Below are positions 37,098 through 45,549 of a DNA stretch of 64,000 bases, one piece after another. Location of the stretch: the NCBI RefSeq assembly GCF_000741765.1, contig NZ_JGZU01000018.1, forward strand, positions 23,047 to 87,046. Direction: 5' to 3'. Source of the DNA: Bifidobacterium tsurumiense (lineage in GTDB: Bacteria; Actinomycetota; Actinomycetes; Actinomycetales; Bifidobacteriaceae). A program made the position numbers and the translations under genes. Below the pieces are notes generated by a model. That model was not told where the DNA came from. It worked only from the letters and a program-made list of their open reading frames with translations, and did no database searches. Numbering within the stretch: the first letter of the stretch is position 1; each line of letters starts with the position of its first letter.

Positions 37098-37149
37098 TAA
37101 ATGGCTGAAGGCCTCTACGGTGAATTCCGTGGAGGCCTTCAGCCATTTA
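37098..37149 (+). terminator. Terminator of the Ca-ATPase gene
   Basis: 18-bp perfect arms (TAAATGGCTGAAGGCCTC and its complement) with an inner TACGG/CCGTG pair, 35 bases after the stop. Confidence 0.8.
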
Positions 37150-37243
37150 TGAGATTGCAATCATACCGAAGCAAGGACATTATCTGGGTATTGCTGCAGC
37201 TTCGATACCATCGCGATACCCAACAGAGCGTTTGTATAAACAG

Positions 37244-37278
37244 TTCGGCCAGCATGACGAATAATCATGCTGGCCGAA
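37244..37278 (-). terminator. Terminator of dcd
   Basis: Perfect 14-bp arms TTCGGCCAGCATGA / TCATGCTGGCCGAA with a 7-nt loop, immediately after the dcd stop on the minus strand, followed by CTGTTTAT. Confidence 0.8.
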
Positions 37279-37283
37279 TAATA

Positions 37284-37865
37284 TTAGTCACGAATTTCAG
37301 CGCGATAGAAATTCTCATAGCTGCGGCTCGGAGTCGGTCCGCGTTGGCCTTGATAATGCGAGCCGGTGCCCTGCGAGCCATAAGGATGCTCTGCAGGGGA
37401 GCTCAGCTTGAAGAAGCACATCTGACCGATTTTCATGCCAGGCCAGAGTTTCACTGGCAAAGTGCTCACATTTGACAGTTCCAAAGTGATGTGACCTTCA
37501 AACCCCGGGTCAATGAAACCGGCAGTGGAATGCGTCAGAATGCCCAAACGTCCCAAAGAGCTCTTGCCTTCAAGTCGTGCGGCGATAGACGCATCAAGTT
37601 TCACATATTCCCACGTGGAACCCAAAGCGAATTCTCCGGGGTGCAAAATCCAAGGCTCATCAGGCGCGACCTCGAACTGCTCAGTGAGAGCACCCTGATT
37701 CTCTGCCGGATCCACATAGGTATATGCGTGGTTATTGAAGAGTCGGAAGAAACGATCCAAACGAACATCGATTGACGCTGGCTGCACCATCTCAGGGGTC
37801 CACGGATCAAGCGAAATATGACCGTCTGCTTGTGCGGCAAGAATATCGCGGTCGGATAGCAGCAT
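37284..37865 (-). CDS. dcd: dCTP deaminase, probably dUMP-forming
   Basis: A 193-residue trimeric enzyme of pyrimidine metabolism that deaminates dCTP and, in the actinobacterial class, also cleaves the resulting dUTP to dUMP. Motifs: [13 protein letters not shown], the GKSSLGRLG binding loop, [23 protein letters not shown] (active-site Glu and water-positioning residues), and the C-terminal [15 protein letters not shown], which closes over the triphosphate. The layout is very close to mycobacterial bifunctional Dcd. AAGGAG 6 nt before the ATG fixes the start; a longer frame upstream is rejected. It is monocistronic, ending at a strong hairpin. Confidence 0.95.
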   Translation of the reverse strand: MLLSDRDILAAQADGHISLDPWTPEMVQPASIDVRLDRFFRLFNNHAYTYVDPAENQGALTEQFEVAPDEPWILHPGEFALGSTWEYVKLDASIAARLEGKSSLGRLGILTHSTAGFIDPGFEGHITLELSNVSTLPVKLWPGMKIGQMCFFKLSSPAEHPYGSQGTGSHYQGQRGPTPSRSYENFYRAEIRD

Positions 37866-38272
37866 GGCATCTCCTTGGTTGACGGCTTTCGCGCCGTCTT
37901 GGCTGGTTTTCATTGAGGACTAACTATTGTTCAGTCTAGCAAGAAGTAGTTCGATACGAGCATCGCAAGGAAAACAATCACAGAGTTGAAGTTGCACGGG
38001 GGTTGCACATGAAAGGAATGCAACGATTGAGAACGACCCTGAATATATGGACAAATGCAATTGCCGACATGGAAAATCCAACGACAGGGAACGACTTCAA
38101 GCCAATGAAATCATTTCCAGAGAACCTCTCGCATGCATCCCTCGTACGATTGAGGGATAATACAAAAGGACGGCATTGAAGCAATCCTCCCAAATCGCTT
38201 CAATGCCGTCCGGATTGCGTATTGCGCAATCATCGGGAATACGGTGGGTTCAGCGCTGTAGCCTTACCTCGA
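37866..38272. other. Intergenic region dcd / PTS operon
   Basis: About 400 bases. The left part is the dcd promoter region, and the right end holds the PTS-operon terminator (38168-38211). No gene or repeat otherwise. Confidence 0.5.
38168..38211 (-). terminator. Terminator of the PTS operon
   Basis: Perfect 15-bp arms GGACGGCATTGAAGC / GCTTCAATGCCGTCC with a 14-nt loop, 62 bases beyond the last gene. The minus strand continues TTTTGTATT. Confidence 0.9.
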
Positions 38273-38989
38273 TCAACGTGCGCTCTGGACAAGTCCGTTG
38301 TCGAATGCGAAGCCTGTGCACTCCTCGTATTCCCGAACCATCTGATTCCAGGAATCTTCGATATTGTCGGTGAGACCGAACAGGCCGCTCCTCCCGATGA
38401 CATACACATCGGGGTTGGCGTCGGAAATCATCTTCCAATGGGCTTTGTTGGTCGAGCCGTCCATCTCGATTTCATAGCCGTAACCATGCTCTTCGCGCAT
38501 CTTGCGTAATTCCACGATCTTGCGCAGTGTGCCTTCGAGGAAGCGCTGACCGGCAAAACCTGGATCGATGGTCATAATGGTGACCTTATCGAGCAAATCA
38601 ATGTATGGCTCAATCATGCTGATCGGGGTTTCTGGATTCAGTACGGCACCAGCCTTTAGGCCTGCGGCATGAATATCGTCAATCATGCTGAACGCCACAC
38701 CGTTGGCGACCTCAGACGGGAAGCAGATGTAATCGCACTTCACCTTGATGAGTTCCTTGACCCAGAAGGGAGCGTCATTCACCATCATATGGGCGGAAAG
38801 GGGAGTGTCGGAAATCTTGCGAACCTGCTCCACAAACCAAGGAGAAAGCGTGATATTCGGCACGAAATGGCCGTCCATAATGTCGATATGGTAGGAATTC
38901 ACTCGTGAATTGAGGAAGGTGATCTGCTCCTTGAATTGATCAAGGTCCATCGTCATCAATGACGGGGACAGAGATATTTGGCGATTCAT
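38273..38989 (-). CDS. alsE: D-allulose-6-phosphate 3-epimerase-like (AlsE)
   Basis: A 238-residue TIM-barrel sugar-phosphate 3-epimerase. It has SLSPSLMTMDL, the metal-binding SYHIDIMDGHFVPNITLSP (His and Asp), SAHMMV (second His) and the IMTIDPGFAGQ Asp, with phosphate-binding VIGRSGLF. The IDIMDGHFVPN/LSPWFVEQV pattern and EIEMDGSTN resemble E. coli AlsE more than ribulose-5-phosphate epimerases, where DIMDGHFVPN is followed by different residues. It would convert allulose-6-phosphate to fructose-6-phosphate. It is the last gene of a PTS operon, 63 bases after EIIC, with AAAGGA upstream of the ATG. Ribulose-phosphate 3-epimerase or a related 3-epimerase remains possible. Confidence 0.85.
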   Translation of the reverse strand: MNRQISLSPSLMTMDLDQFKEQITFLNSRVNSYHIDIMDGHFVPNITLSPWFVEQVRKISDTPLSAHMMVNDAPFWVKELIKVKCDYICFPSEVANGVAFSMIDDIHAAGLKAGAVLNPETPISMIEPYIDLLDKVTIMTIDPGFAGQRFLEGTLRKIVELRKMREEHGYGYEIEMDGSTNKAHWKMISDANPDVYVIGRSGLFGLTDNIEDSWNQMVREYEECTGFAFDNGLVQSAR

Positions 38990-39052
38990 CGTCGATGTCC
39001 TTTCAGTATGGATTTGAGTTGGTTGAAGAGATACGCTCTATTGAGCGCGGGA

Positions 39053-40171
39053 TCACATGACTTGGATATCGTCCAGATCGAGTTCCTCTTCGGCATCGGC
39101 TGCATTGACGGCTACTGGTGCCTCGTTTTCCGGAACATTCTTCTTGATGATTGCGTACACGGTGCCGGTTACCAAGATGTTGGCGGCGATGGCCACAAGG
39201 CCGACCCACCAATTGGCGCCCATGGTTGGCAGCATCAGGAATCCGCCGAATGGAACGGTTGCGCCGTCACCGTTGGCCAAGCCCATCAACAGAGCGCCTT
39301 CAACCACGCCGCCGCAGGCTGCTGCAACGATGCCGCGAACCAGATCGTTCATCACGATCGGGATGGCACCTTCGACGATATTGACCACGCCCATGGGCAC
39401 TGCTGACTTCAGGGTCTCGCGCTCCTCATGGGTGAAGATATTCTTACGCATCAGTTTTGCGACGAAATAGGCGAAACCGAATCCGATTGGGGTGGCGGTG
39501 TTGGTCAGCTGCAAAGCGGTTACCGGACCGTTGATGCCCTGTGCCTGCAAGGTGAGAGAGAAAGCATACATGGTCTTGTTGATTGGCCCTCCGAAGTCGA
39601 CGATGCTCAGACCGCCGACGATTGCACCGAATACTGCATTGGAGGTTCCGCTCAGGCTGGTGAGCACACCGGTCAGCCATTCGGTGAACCATGCGACAGG
39701 AGTGCCGATGATGTACACCATGATGAGACCGGAACCAAGTGAAGCAAGGAATGGCACGATCAGAGTAGGCATCAAGCCCTTGGCCCAGCTAGGAACCTTG
39801 ACATAGTGCAGAACTGCAAAGGCTAGCCAACCGCCAATATAACCGCCGAGGATGCCGCCGATGAAGCCGGCGCTAATGGCGATTGCACCCAGTCCGGAGA
39901 TAAAACCCGGTGCGATACCGGGCTTTCCTGCGATGGAGAAGGCGATGCCCGTAGCGATAATCACTGGGAGCATGCCCAACGCCTTGCCGCCGAGCGTTGC
40001 CAACGCCTGCCAGAAGCTGAATTGGCCGAAAACAAGCGTATCCATTGCGGTGCCGGAGAATGCCATGCCGATGGCAATGATGAAACCGCCTCCACACACG
40101 ATAGGAATCATGTATGAAATGGAGGTGAGCAAATGGCCCTTAAAATTGGCTTTCTTCCAAAAGTCTTTCAT
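39053..40171 (-). CDS. PTS fructose-family EIIC permease
   Basis: A 372-residue integral membrane permease of the fructose PTS group. The opening is typical: HLLTSISYMIPIVCGGGFIIAIGMAFSG. Further landmarks are the GKPGIAPGFISGLGAI and FGGPINKTMYAF segments, the latter near the sugar site, and FTHEERETLKSAVPMGVVNIVEGAIPIVMND. It moves and hands over the sugar to EIIB for phosphorylation. EIIA and EIIB are separate proteins, unlike many one-chain fructose PTS. The ribosome site is weak (AGAAAGAA). The gene lies 44 bases after EIIB and 63 before the epimerase. Confidence 0.93.
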   Translation of the reverse strand: MKDFWKKANFKGHLLTSISYMIPIVCGGGFIIAIGMAFSGTAMDTLVFGQFSFWQALATLGGKALGMLPVIIATGIAFSIAGKPGIAPGFISGLGAIAISAGFIGGILGGYIGGWLAFAVLHYVKVPSWAKGLMPTLIVPFLASLGSGLIMVYIIGTPVAWFTEWLTGVLTSLSGTSNAVFGAIVGGLSIVDFGGPINKTMYAFSLTLQAQGINGPVTALQLTNTATPIGFGFAYFVAKLMRKNIFTHEERETLKSAVPMGVVNIVEGAIPIVMNDLVRGIVAAACGGVVEGALLMGLANGDGATVPFGGFLMLPTMGANWWVGLVAIAANILVTGTVYAIIKKNVPENEAPVAVNAADAEEELDLDDIQVM

Positions 40172-40215
40172 GGTTGTTCTTTCTTCTTTGAAATTGGTGG
40201 ATGCTTATTGGCTCT

Positions 40216-40527
40216 TTACTTGCCAGCGATCTCGTGGAGCTTGGCAATCAACTTATTCGGTGACTTGATGGCGGTTTCAGTGGATACCTTGACCACCTTC
40301 TTGCCTTCGAAGCGCTCGTCGCCTGCAATCTTGATATCGACGGCAAGAATGATGATGTCTGCGCGCTCAATGTCTTCTGCGGTCAGAGCGTTTTCGATGC
40401 CGATCGTGCCCTGGGTTTCGATTTTGATATCGTCACCAGCAGCCTTGGCGGCGTCCTCGAGCTTCTGCTGAGCCATATAGGTGTGTGCGATGCCGACGGT
40501 GCATGCGCTGACTCCTGCAATAAACAT
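40216..40527 (-). CDS. PTS fructose-family EIIB
   Basis: A 103-residue phosphocarrier. The phosphorylated Cys is Cys9 in GVSACTVGIAHTYMAQQKLEDAA (family form CPTGIAHT; here a Val-Gly variant CTVGIAHT). Downstream IKIETQGTIGIENALTAEDIERADIIILAVDIKI is the standard body. It accepts phosphate from EIIA and passes it to the sugar at EIIC. AAAGGAG 8 nt before the ATG supports the start. Confidence 0.93.
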   Translation of the reverse strand: MFIAGVSACTVGIAHTYMAQQKLEDAAKAAGDDIKIETQGTIGIENALTAEDIERADIIILAVDIKIAGDERFEGKKVVKVSTETAIKSPNKLIAKLHEIAGK

Positions 40528-40621
40528 GGTGATACTCCTTTGTAGTGGTGTGCAGTTTGATAATTGGGGTTGTTAAATGTGGATTGAATATGGCCGAATC
40601 TTCGACAGCAACGTCGTGAAA

Positions 40622-41083
40622 TCAGTCTTGGAAGGCTTCTATGACCTCATCAATGGAAGTCGCCTGCTGCAATGCGGTGACAACCTCCGCCTTCGCCATC
40701 TTGCGTGCGAATAGCGAAAGCAGACGCAAGTGGTCATTGGATCCTTCTCCGCTGGCGCCCACGGTGAAGAGCACGACGATTTTGGCACCGGTGTCATCCA
40801 GTGATTCCCACGGAATCTCATGGTTGAGAATCGCGATGGCCACGCCGTTCTTGGTCACGGTTTCACTGCGGCCGTGTGGAATGGCAATATGACCGCCTAT
40901 GCCGGTGGCTCCCTCCTTTTCACGGTTATGCACTGCTTCGGTGAACTCATCGATAGAGCCGATATAGCCCTGATCGAAAAGGCGTTGAATGAGGATATTG
41001 AATACTTCCTCTTTACTCTCTGCATGGACGTCCGTAAGGATCGTTGAGCGATCCAGCACGTCATTCAGGGTGAGTTCGGGCAT
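40622..41083 (-). CDS. PTS fructose-family EIIA
   Basis: A 153-residue soluble EIIA of the mannitol/fructose class. The active-site His is in GGHIAIPHGRSETV, following the conserved REKEGATGIG stretch, with a downstream VVLFTVGASGEGSNDHLRLLSLFARKM block. It takes phosphate from HPr. AAGGAAG 5 nt before the ATG supports the start. It lies 94 bases upstream of EIIB in the same operon. Confidence 0.93.
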   Translation of the reverse strand: MPELTLNDVLDRSTILTDVHAESKEEVFNILIQRLFDQGYIGSIDEFTEAVHNREKEGATGIGGHIAIPHGRSETVTKNGVAIAILNHEIPWESLDDTGAKIVVLFTVGASGEGSNDHLRLLSLFARKMAKAEVVTALQQATSIDEVIEAFQD

Positions 41084-41160
41084 GGTTCTTCCTTTCTTTT
41101 GCTAAACAATCTGTAAAATTCGAGGCTTTTTCATGTGGAAAGAGGACTGGGGCGGTGGAT

Positions 41161-41574
41161 TTAGGTCAGTAGTTCCAGCACCTGTTCTTCATCGCATTCA
41201 CCAAGTGCTTCGGCAACGTCATCATCGGCAAGACGTATGAAGAAATCTCGTATGGCATAGGCATCGCCACGATCCGGTGCTTCAGGCAGGAAAGTAAAGA
41301 TGAATCGTGATGCCGATTGCCAATCTGCTATGGGATCTTCGGTGGCGACATACACTATCGCAGCCTTGGTTATTGCCTCGCTTTGTGCATGTGGAATGGC
41401 AAGGCGTTCGGTAAGCAGCGTGCTTCCCAAGTTCTCGCGTTCGTGCAGCAAAGTAATGATTTCAGCAGAATCAGTGACCAAGCCACGACTTTCGAGTTCT
41501 TGCACGACCTTACGCAGCAGTTCAGCCTTAGTATGTGCCGGCTTTGGATGCCATAGGATAATGCGTTCCATCAC
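41161..41574 (-). CDS. Second EIIA-like protein, regulator-associated
   Basis: A 137-residue EIIA-type 2 domain with HERENLGSTLLTERLAIPHAQSEAITKA, including the phosphorylatable His. It overlaps the end of the PRD regulator by 4 bases (ATGA). In LicR/MtlR-type activators the EIIA domain is usually fused to the C-terminus, so here it appears as a separate, translationally coupled chain. It probably signals sugar availability to the regulator rather than feeding transport, since a second EIIA serves EIIB. Whether it also phosphorylates the transporter is not known. Confidence 0.85.
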   Translation of the reverse strand: MMERIILWHPKPAHTKAELLRKVVQELESRGLVTDSAEIITLLHERENLGSTLLTERLAIPHAQSEAITKAAIVYVATEDPIADWQSASRFIFTFLPEAPDRGDAYAIRDFFIRLADDDVAEALGECDEEQVLELLT

Positions 41575-43055
41575 AGCATCGCCCCCTGCCTTACGCGGTC
41601 GGCCTCTTCCTCGAGACGCTCCTGATCTTCGATGGTAAGCATGGCGCTTACCACGACGGTTGGCTTGGTCACGGTTTCAGGCAGACGGATGGTGGATATC
41701 ACCATATCCACATGCGGATACCTCGCAATTTCACTATCAAGATTGCGGGCTGCAAGTGTTTCGACCACATGGAAACTCGGTAAGCGTTTCTCGATTTTGG
41801 AGCGGAGCAACTGCGCAGTACCCAAGCCCGTGGTGCATACGAGCAGCACATTCAGTGGGGCTGCGCTGGTTTCCACGGCTTGAGCAAAATACACAGTGAT
41901 GAAGCCAATTTCTTCATCATCGATGGTTGCCAAGTGGAAATGTTCCGACAGTTGGACCGTCGCCTTGGTGACCGCATTGAACAAGTGGGAATATTCAAGC
42001 TTGATCTGCTCGAGCAATGCGTTATTGACCTTGATATTGTTCTCCAAACGGTTCATCAATGGCTTCATATGCTTTGACAGGCTGATAAGCAGGCTCTGAC
42101 GATTAATGTAGCGATATTCCGGATCCTCAATGACCTTGTCGATAAGGAATTCGGTGACAACGCGCACTTGGTCGGTGATTTCATGCGAGTCTGCATTATG
42201 GTGATGAATTCTGGAGGAAGTCAGGTATTGATAGAGGAAATACACTTCCACAGCTGGCAAAGTCGTTCCCAGATAAGTGCTGAGATTTTCAACGACCTTC
42301 TCACACACTTCGCGGATAGACGGGTGCTCTTCCATCTGTGACCGCATTGCTTCGGTGAATTCGCCATCGGAAAGAGCCACTGAATTACGGAAGCGTTCAA
42401 TAAGAATGTACAGATGGGTGAACAGGTTGACGCTGTAAGGATAGGGAATATCCGCGTGCATCATGCGTTCCACCAAATCCAATTGCATAGTGACGAAAGA
42501 AGCGTCACGCTGTTTGATGGTTTGATTTGGCTGGAGGAAACGATCGGTGGCAACATCGTCCGTTTTCACCAATTGCGCGATGGCTCGACGCACATCGGTT
42601 TCCGTTCCTTCTATCCAAACGCGGTCGCCAACGCGGTTGAGTGTGAGGCGGAACTTGTCCAGCATGACTCTCAGAGCACGCATATCCGAAGCGATGGCAG
42701 AGTCACTGAGATAGAACTTTCCCCAGATATCATCCATCCTGTATTGCTGAGGAGAAGTGATCAACAGTCGCTTGATGATTTCATCTCGTCGCTCGGCGGA
42801 AGTGATGCCGCCCATGCCTTCAGGTCGACGCATATTGTCGCGCTGGCTGAAATAGTTTTGGAAGTTCAATCGGTATCCGCGTCCGCGTTGAGATTCGATT
42901 ATGGTCACATCTCCGGCGGATTCATTGGCCTGTTTTACCGCGCGTGCAATGGTCTTTGTGGAAACATTGAGTACCTGTGCAAGTTCTTGGCCGGACACGA
43001 AATCGCGACGGTTCAACAGGTAGTTCACCATCGAGTCCATGTAGTCGTTCGTCAT
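41571..43055 (-). CDS. PRD-containing transcriptional activator of the PTS operon
   Basis: A 494-residue regulator of the MtlR/LicR/BglG-like group. N-terminal HTH (FVSGQELAQVLNVSTKTIARAVKQAN and RGRGYRL), a second HTH-like region, two PRD domains (~185-285 and ~300-400), and an EIIB-like domain near 410-490 with LLVCTTGLGTAQLLRSKIEKRL, including a Cys. PRD His residues are present at NLFTHLYILIERFRN and SKHMKPLMNRLENN, but the other usual His positions read Tyr (VYFLYQYLTSSR; EIGFITVYFAQ). This suggests altered phospho-regulation. AAGGAGG before ATG 43053-43055 fixes the start. It heads the operon and should sense the PTS phosphorylation state. Confidence 0.9.
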   Translation of the reverse strand: MTNDYMDSMVNYLLNRRDFVSGQELAQVLNVSTKTIARAVKQANESAGDVTIIESQRGRGYRLNFQNYFSQRDNMRRPEGMGGITSAERRDEIIKRLLITSPQQYRMDDIWGKFYLSDSAIASDMRALRVMLDKFRLTLNRVGDRVWIEGTETDVRRAIAQLVKTDDVATDRFLQPNQTIKQRDASFVTMQLDLVERMMHADIPYPYSVNLFTHLYILIERFRNSVALSDGEFTEAMRSQMEEHPSIREVCEKVVENLSTYLGTTLPAVEVYFLYQYLTSSRIHHHNADSHEITDQVRVVTEFLIDKVIEDPEYRYINRQSLLISLSKHMKPLMNRLENNIKVNNALLEQIKLEYSHLFNAVTKATVQLSEHFHLATIDDEEIGFITVYFAQAVETSAAPLNVLLVCTTGLGTAQLLRSKIEKRLPSFHVVETLAARNLDSEIARYPHVDMVISTIRLPETVTKPTVVVSAMLTIEDQERLEEEADRVRQGAML

Positions 43056-43393
43056 TGCCGTGCCTCCTTGCATATTCCATGCTAATGTGGCGCGGCGGAG
43101 AAAAGCCTGTCCTTTGCACATGAAAAAGTCCGTTGGCAACGGACAATGGCAACATATCCGGTGAACCCGAACATTCGATGAAAGATGCCAATGCTGGGAT
43201 ATCCAATACTATGAATATTGGGATTACGCATCAAACTCGATATGTGTGAGTGGATTCTTGGGGCAGCTGATTCGTGTACTCTATGGCTGTTGAAGTGTGC
43301 TGATATATTCAATCGGATGCCTCTTATCAAATAAATATGCTGGATGTTGAGGCAGCAATCTAGATTCTCAGGAATTTATCAGATAACACTCTA

Positions 43394-43421
43394 TTGTCGT
43401 CAAGGAATGGGTGATTATATT
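43394..43421 (+). promoter_or_regulatory. Probable promoter of the small RNA
   Basis: TTGTCG, 16 bases, then TATATT, a good sigma70-type match in an otherwise gene-free stretch. Confidence 0.5.
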
Positions 43422-43427
43422 AAGACA

Positions 43428-43525
43428 TCAGCACAAGCTGACCGGAAGCAGCAGCAGTTTCCGACAATTGAACCCTTCTTCTCTCCTTTCTCTACCCCGG
43501 CGGCAACCCCGTCGGGGTTTTGCTT
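43428..43525 (+). ncRNA. Candidate small regulatory RNA
   Basis: A promoter-like pair ends at 43421 and a Rho-independent terminator closes at ~43525, defining a ~98-nt transcript without a credible reading frame. The 5' part forms a small CGGAA / TTTCCG-type hairpin. Next comes a long unpaired pyrimidine tract including CTCTCCTTTCTCT, complementary to AGAGAAAGGAGAG, i.e. to Shine-Dalgarno sequences. A GC-rich terminator hairpin follows. This is the anatomy of trans-acting sRNAs that block ribosome binding. It is inferred from sequence alone; expression is unproven. Confidence 0.45.
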
Positions 43526-43528
43526 TTC
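43495..43528 (+). terminator. Rho-independent terminator of the candidate small RNA
   Basis: CCCCGGCGG / CCGTCGGGG (9 bp including one G-U pair) with a 5-nt loop, followed by TTTTGCTTTT. No plus-strand protein gene precedes it. Confidence 0.85.
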
Positions 43529-43868
43529 GATCCTTCGTAACGTCGTCTCAGTGGTGTTAATGGACAATGTAGCCTATAGGAACTTTTGTGGTGCTTTAGG
43601 CTGATTTTCGAGGTTAATGGACAAAATGTGTGTCTAATGCGGCGTGTCAGTATGCTTGTCCCGCTCATCCTATTCTGATGCCGAAACCGCCTTCCCGTGC
43701 ATCGATCCCGAGCGCGACGAGCGGTAAAGAAGGTCTTAGGTCGATGCAGATGAGATGGTCGAGAACTATTGCTGCGCATAGAGAACCCCAACCGAAGAGG
43801 GTAAGGTTATTGAGGACGCATGAATCCAAAGCTGATGAATAGCTTGAGTCCCGGCGAAAGGTCTGCAT

Positions 43869-44687
43869 ATGGCTCGCTCAAATGATGTGCATGGGGAAAG
43901 CAACTACGATTTCTTTGAAAATCAGCCCACTCAAGGTTACGCCCCGACTGCGCAGGGTTATGCCCCGGCTCCGGGCGGCGGGCAGCCTGTCAGCTCCGCT
44001 GCTCGTTGGATCGGTCGTTTTGCCACGCTGTTCGGCTGGCTGAGTGTGGCAGGTGTAGTCGTCATCGGCATACTGCTGCTTGCACCGGGAATGGTGCCAG
44101 CATTGGAACAGGGGTCGACTTTGGCATGGACTGTTGCTGCCATAGTCTGCTGGGCAGCGTCTTTGCTGCTCACGATCGTGGCCAAAGTGATGGGACGTCG
44201 TAGGATCGGCAGAAGGGCAGTCGCCTCCGGTGCTGTGGTAGCTCTGGTATTCGCGGCTGTGCTATCGGGCGGAGTGGCTTTGGCGTCGAATATGTTCCCC
44301 GATGGCATTGTGACTCCAAGTGTCCGTGACGAAGCGCCCGCGGATGATGATTCATCCATGCAGCAAGGCTTGGAACAGGTAGCGGGAGCAACCTGCAGCA
44401 CATGGCAGGAGCAGAATGTCAGCGGCTATCCGGGAGTCAAATCAGTGGCCTTGTGCACTGACGCCAAAGTGGCATATGTGACCTTCGATACCGTCGCGGC
44501 TGCGAGCATGTACCGAAGCTTGGTGATATCGCAGGTCCAGAACCTGCTTTCGCAGAATGCCGATAACGCAGAGGCGCAAGGCGAATGGAGCGTAGTGAAC
44601 GGCGATACCTGGATGGTCGTCGGCCAACGTGATGTGATGGAAAAGCTCCAAGAACAGTGGGGTGGCACGCTGGAGGACATCCAGTAG
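43869..44687 (+). CDS. Membrane protein of unknown function
   Basis: A 272-residue protein. A soluble Gln/Tyr/Gly/Pro-rich N-terminus with two QGYAP repeats (~20-40) precedes three hydrophobic helices (~48-70, ~80-100, ~115-140). The C-terminal ~120 residues lie outside the membrane and carry two Cys (ATCSTW, ALCTDAK) that could form a disulfide, followed by a VVNGDTWMVVGQRDVMEKLQEQWGG motif. I do not recognise the family; the QGYAP/QPPYGQ-type tail and disulfide-bearing outer domain are common in actinobacterial membrane proteins. GAAAGG lies before the ATG. It is followed at ~100 bases by an esterase gene on the same strand. Confidence 0.8.
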   Translation: MARSNDVHGESNYDFFENQPTQGYAPTAQGYAPAPGGGQPVSSAARWIGRFATLFGWLSVAGVVVIGILLLAPGMVPALEQGSTLAWTVAAIVCWAASLLLTIVAKVMGRRRIGRRAVASGAVVALVFAAVLSGGVALASNMFPDGIVTPSVRDEAPADDDSSMQQGLEQVAGATCSTWQEQNVSGYPGVKSVALCTDAKVAYVTFDTVAAASMYRSLVISQVQNLLSQNADNAEAQGEWSVVNGDTWMVVGQRDVMEKLQEQWGGTLEDIQ

Positions 44688-44783
44688 ACGTTTCCTGACG
44701 CTATTGGCGAATAACGGCAAAACACTTGGCGCAGGTTTGACCATACCCGAACAAAGTGCACAATCGTGCCGTATATTGTGGGT

Positions 44784-45521
44784 ATGAATGAAGCTGGAGA
44801 TTTCCTCGGTCGCGAGTCCACTGTGGTTCCGGGGCGTTTTGGTGAGCCGTTAGAGGTCACGTATGCCTACATGTCGCCCAAAGATGGCGGGGCATACCCT
44901 CAGCGGCCCATATTCCTGTGCCTGCACGGATGGGGATCCAATGAGGATGATATCGCGCAGATTATGCGATATGTCGCTCCTTTCAACGATTTTGCTTCGC
45001 TTCGTGCGCCTTTGGTATTGCAGGAACAGGGCATCATGCCGGGGGCATATAGCTGGTTCCATGATTCAGTCCCTGTCGGAGAGGATCTGGATCGAGATAT
45101 GTATGCCGCCGCCGTCGCCATCGACGAGTGGGTTGATGCGCATATTGCCAAAGACCGTGATGTGGTTCCTTTGGGATTCTCGCAAGGCGGCGCTTTGGCG
45201 GTTCACCTGCTCAGGGTGAATCCTCAACGGTATCGCGCGGCGGTGAGCCTGTCAGGATTTCTGGCTCCGGGGATGGTCAAGGGCGCCGCGCCTGCCGATC
45301 AGAAGCTCGAAGAACTGGAAATACCCGTATTCTATGGATATGGCGAGGCCGATGCGGTCATTCCTCGATATGAACTCAACGCCGCTGCGGCATGGTTGGA
45401 GGAGCATACGTGGCTGACCATGAAGACGTACCGTCATCTGGACCATGCCGTAAGTGTGCCGGAATTCAACGATATTAAGCAGTGGCTTATTATGAATAAC
45501 ATCTCTTCAGGCGTTATCTAA
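44784..45521 (+). CDS. Alpha/beta-hydrolase, carboxylesterase/phospholipase family
   Basis: A 245-residue serine hydrolase of the carboxylesterase (YpfH/Fj-type) family. Motifs: the oxyanion-side FLCLHGWGSNEDDI, the nucleophile Ser in PLGFSQGGALAVHLL (GFSQGG), the acid Asp in FYGYGEADAVIP, and the catalytic His in YRHLDHAVSVPEF. No signal peptide, so it is cytoplasmic. ATG 44784 is chosen; a GTG six codons upstream is possible. The substrate is unknown, likely short-chain esters. Separated from the membrane protein by ~100 bases and probably independent. Confidence 0.9.
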   Translation: MNEAGDFLGRESTVVPGRFGEPLEVTYAYMSPKDGGAYPQRPIFLCLHGWGSNEDDIAQIMRYVAPFNDFASLRAPLVLQEQGIMPGAYSWFHDSVPVGEDLDRDMYAAAVAIDEWVDAHIAKDRDVVPLGFSQGGALAVHLLRVNPQRYRAAVSLSGFLAPGMVKGAAPADQKLEELEIPVFYGYGEADAVIPRYELNAAAAWLEEHTWLTMKTYRHLDHAVSVPEFNDIKQWLIMNNISSGVI

Positions 45522-45549
45522 CGGAACGATTGGCCTGAGGAATATTGCC

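Larger units (their letters stand above)
43056..43868. other. Long intergenic region with a candidate small RNA
   Basis: About 810 bases between divergent genes. It holds the PTS regulator promoter side with a weak inverted repeat (43201-43224), a candidate small RNA gene (43428-43525), a 12-bp direct repeat (43556-43567 and 43613-43624) and, to the right, ~240 bases open in more than one frame but without a recognisable gene. Confidence 0.55.

Noticed and set aside
43630..43868. Overlapping frames left of the membrane-protein gene that might be a transposase end
   Set aside because: I see no transposase motif, terminal inverted repeat or target duplication.
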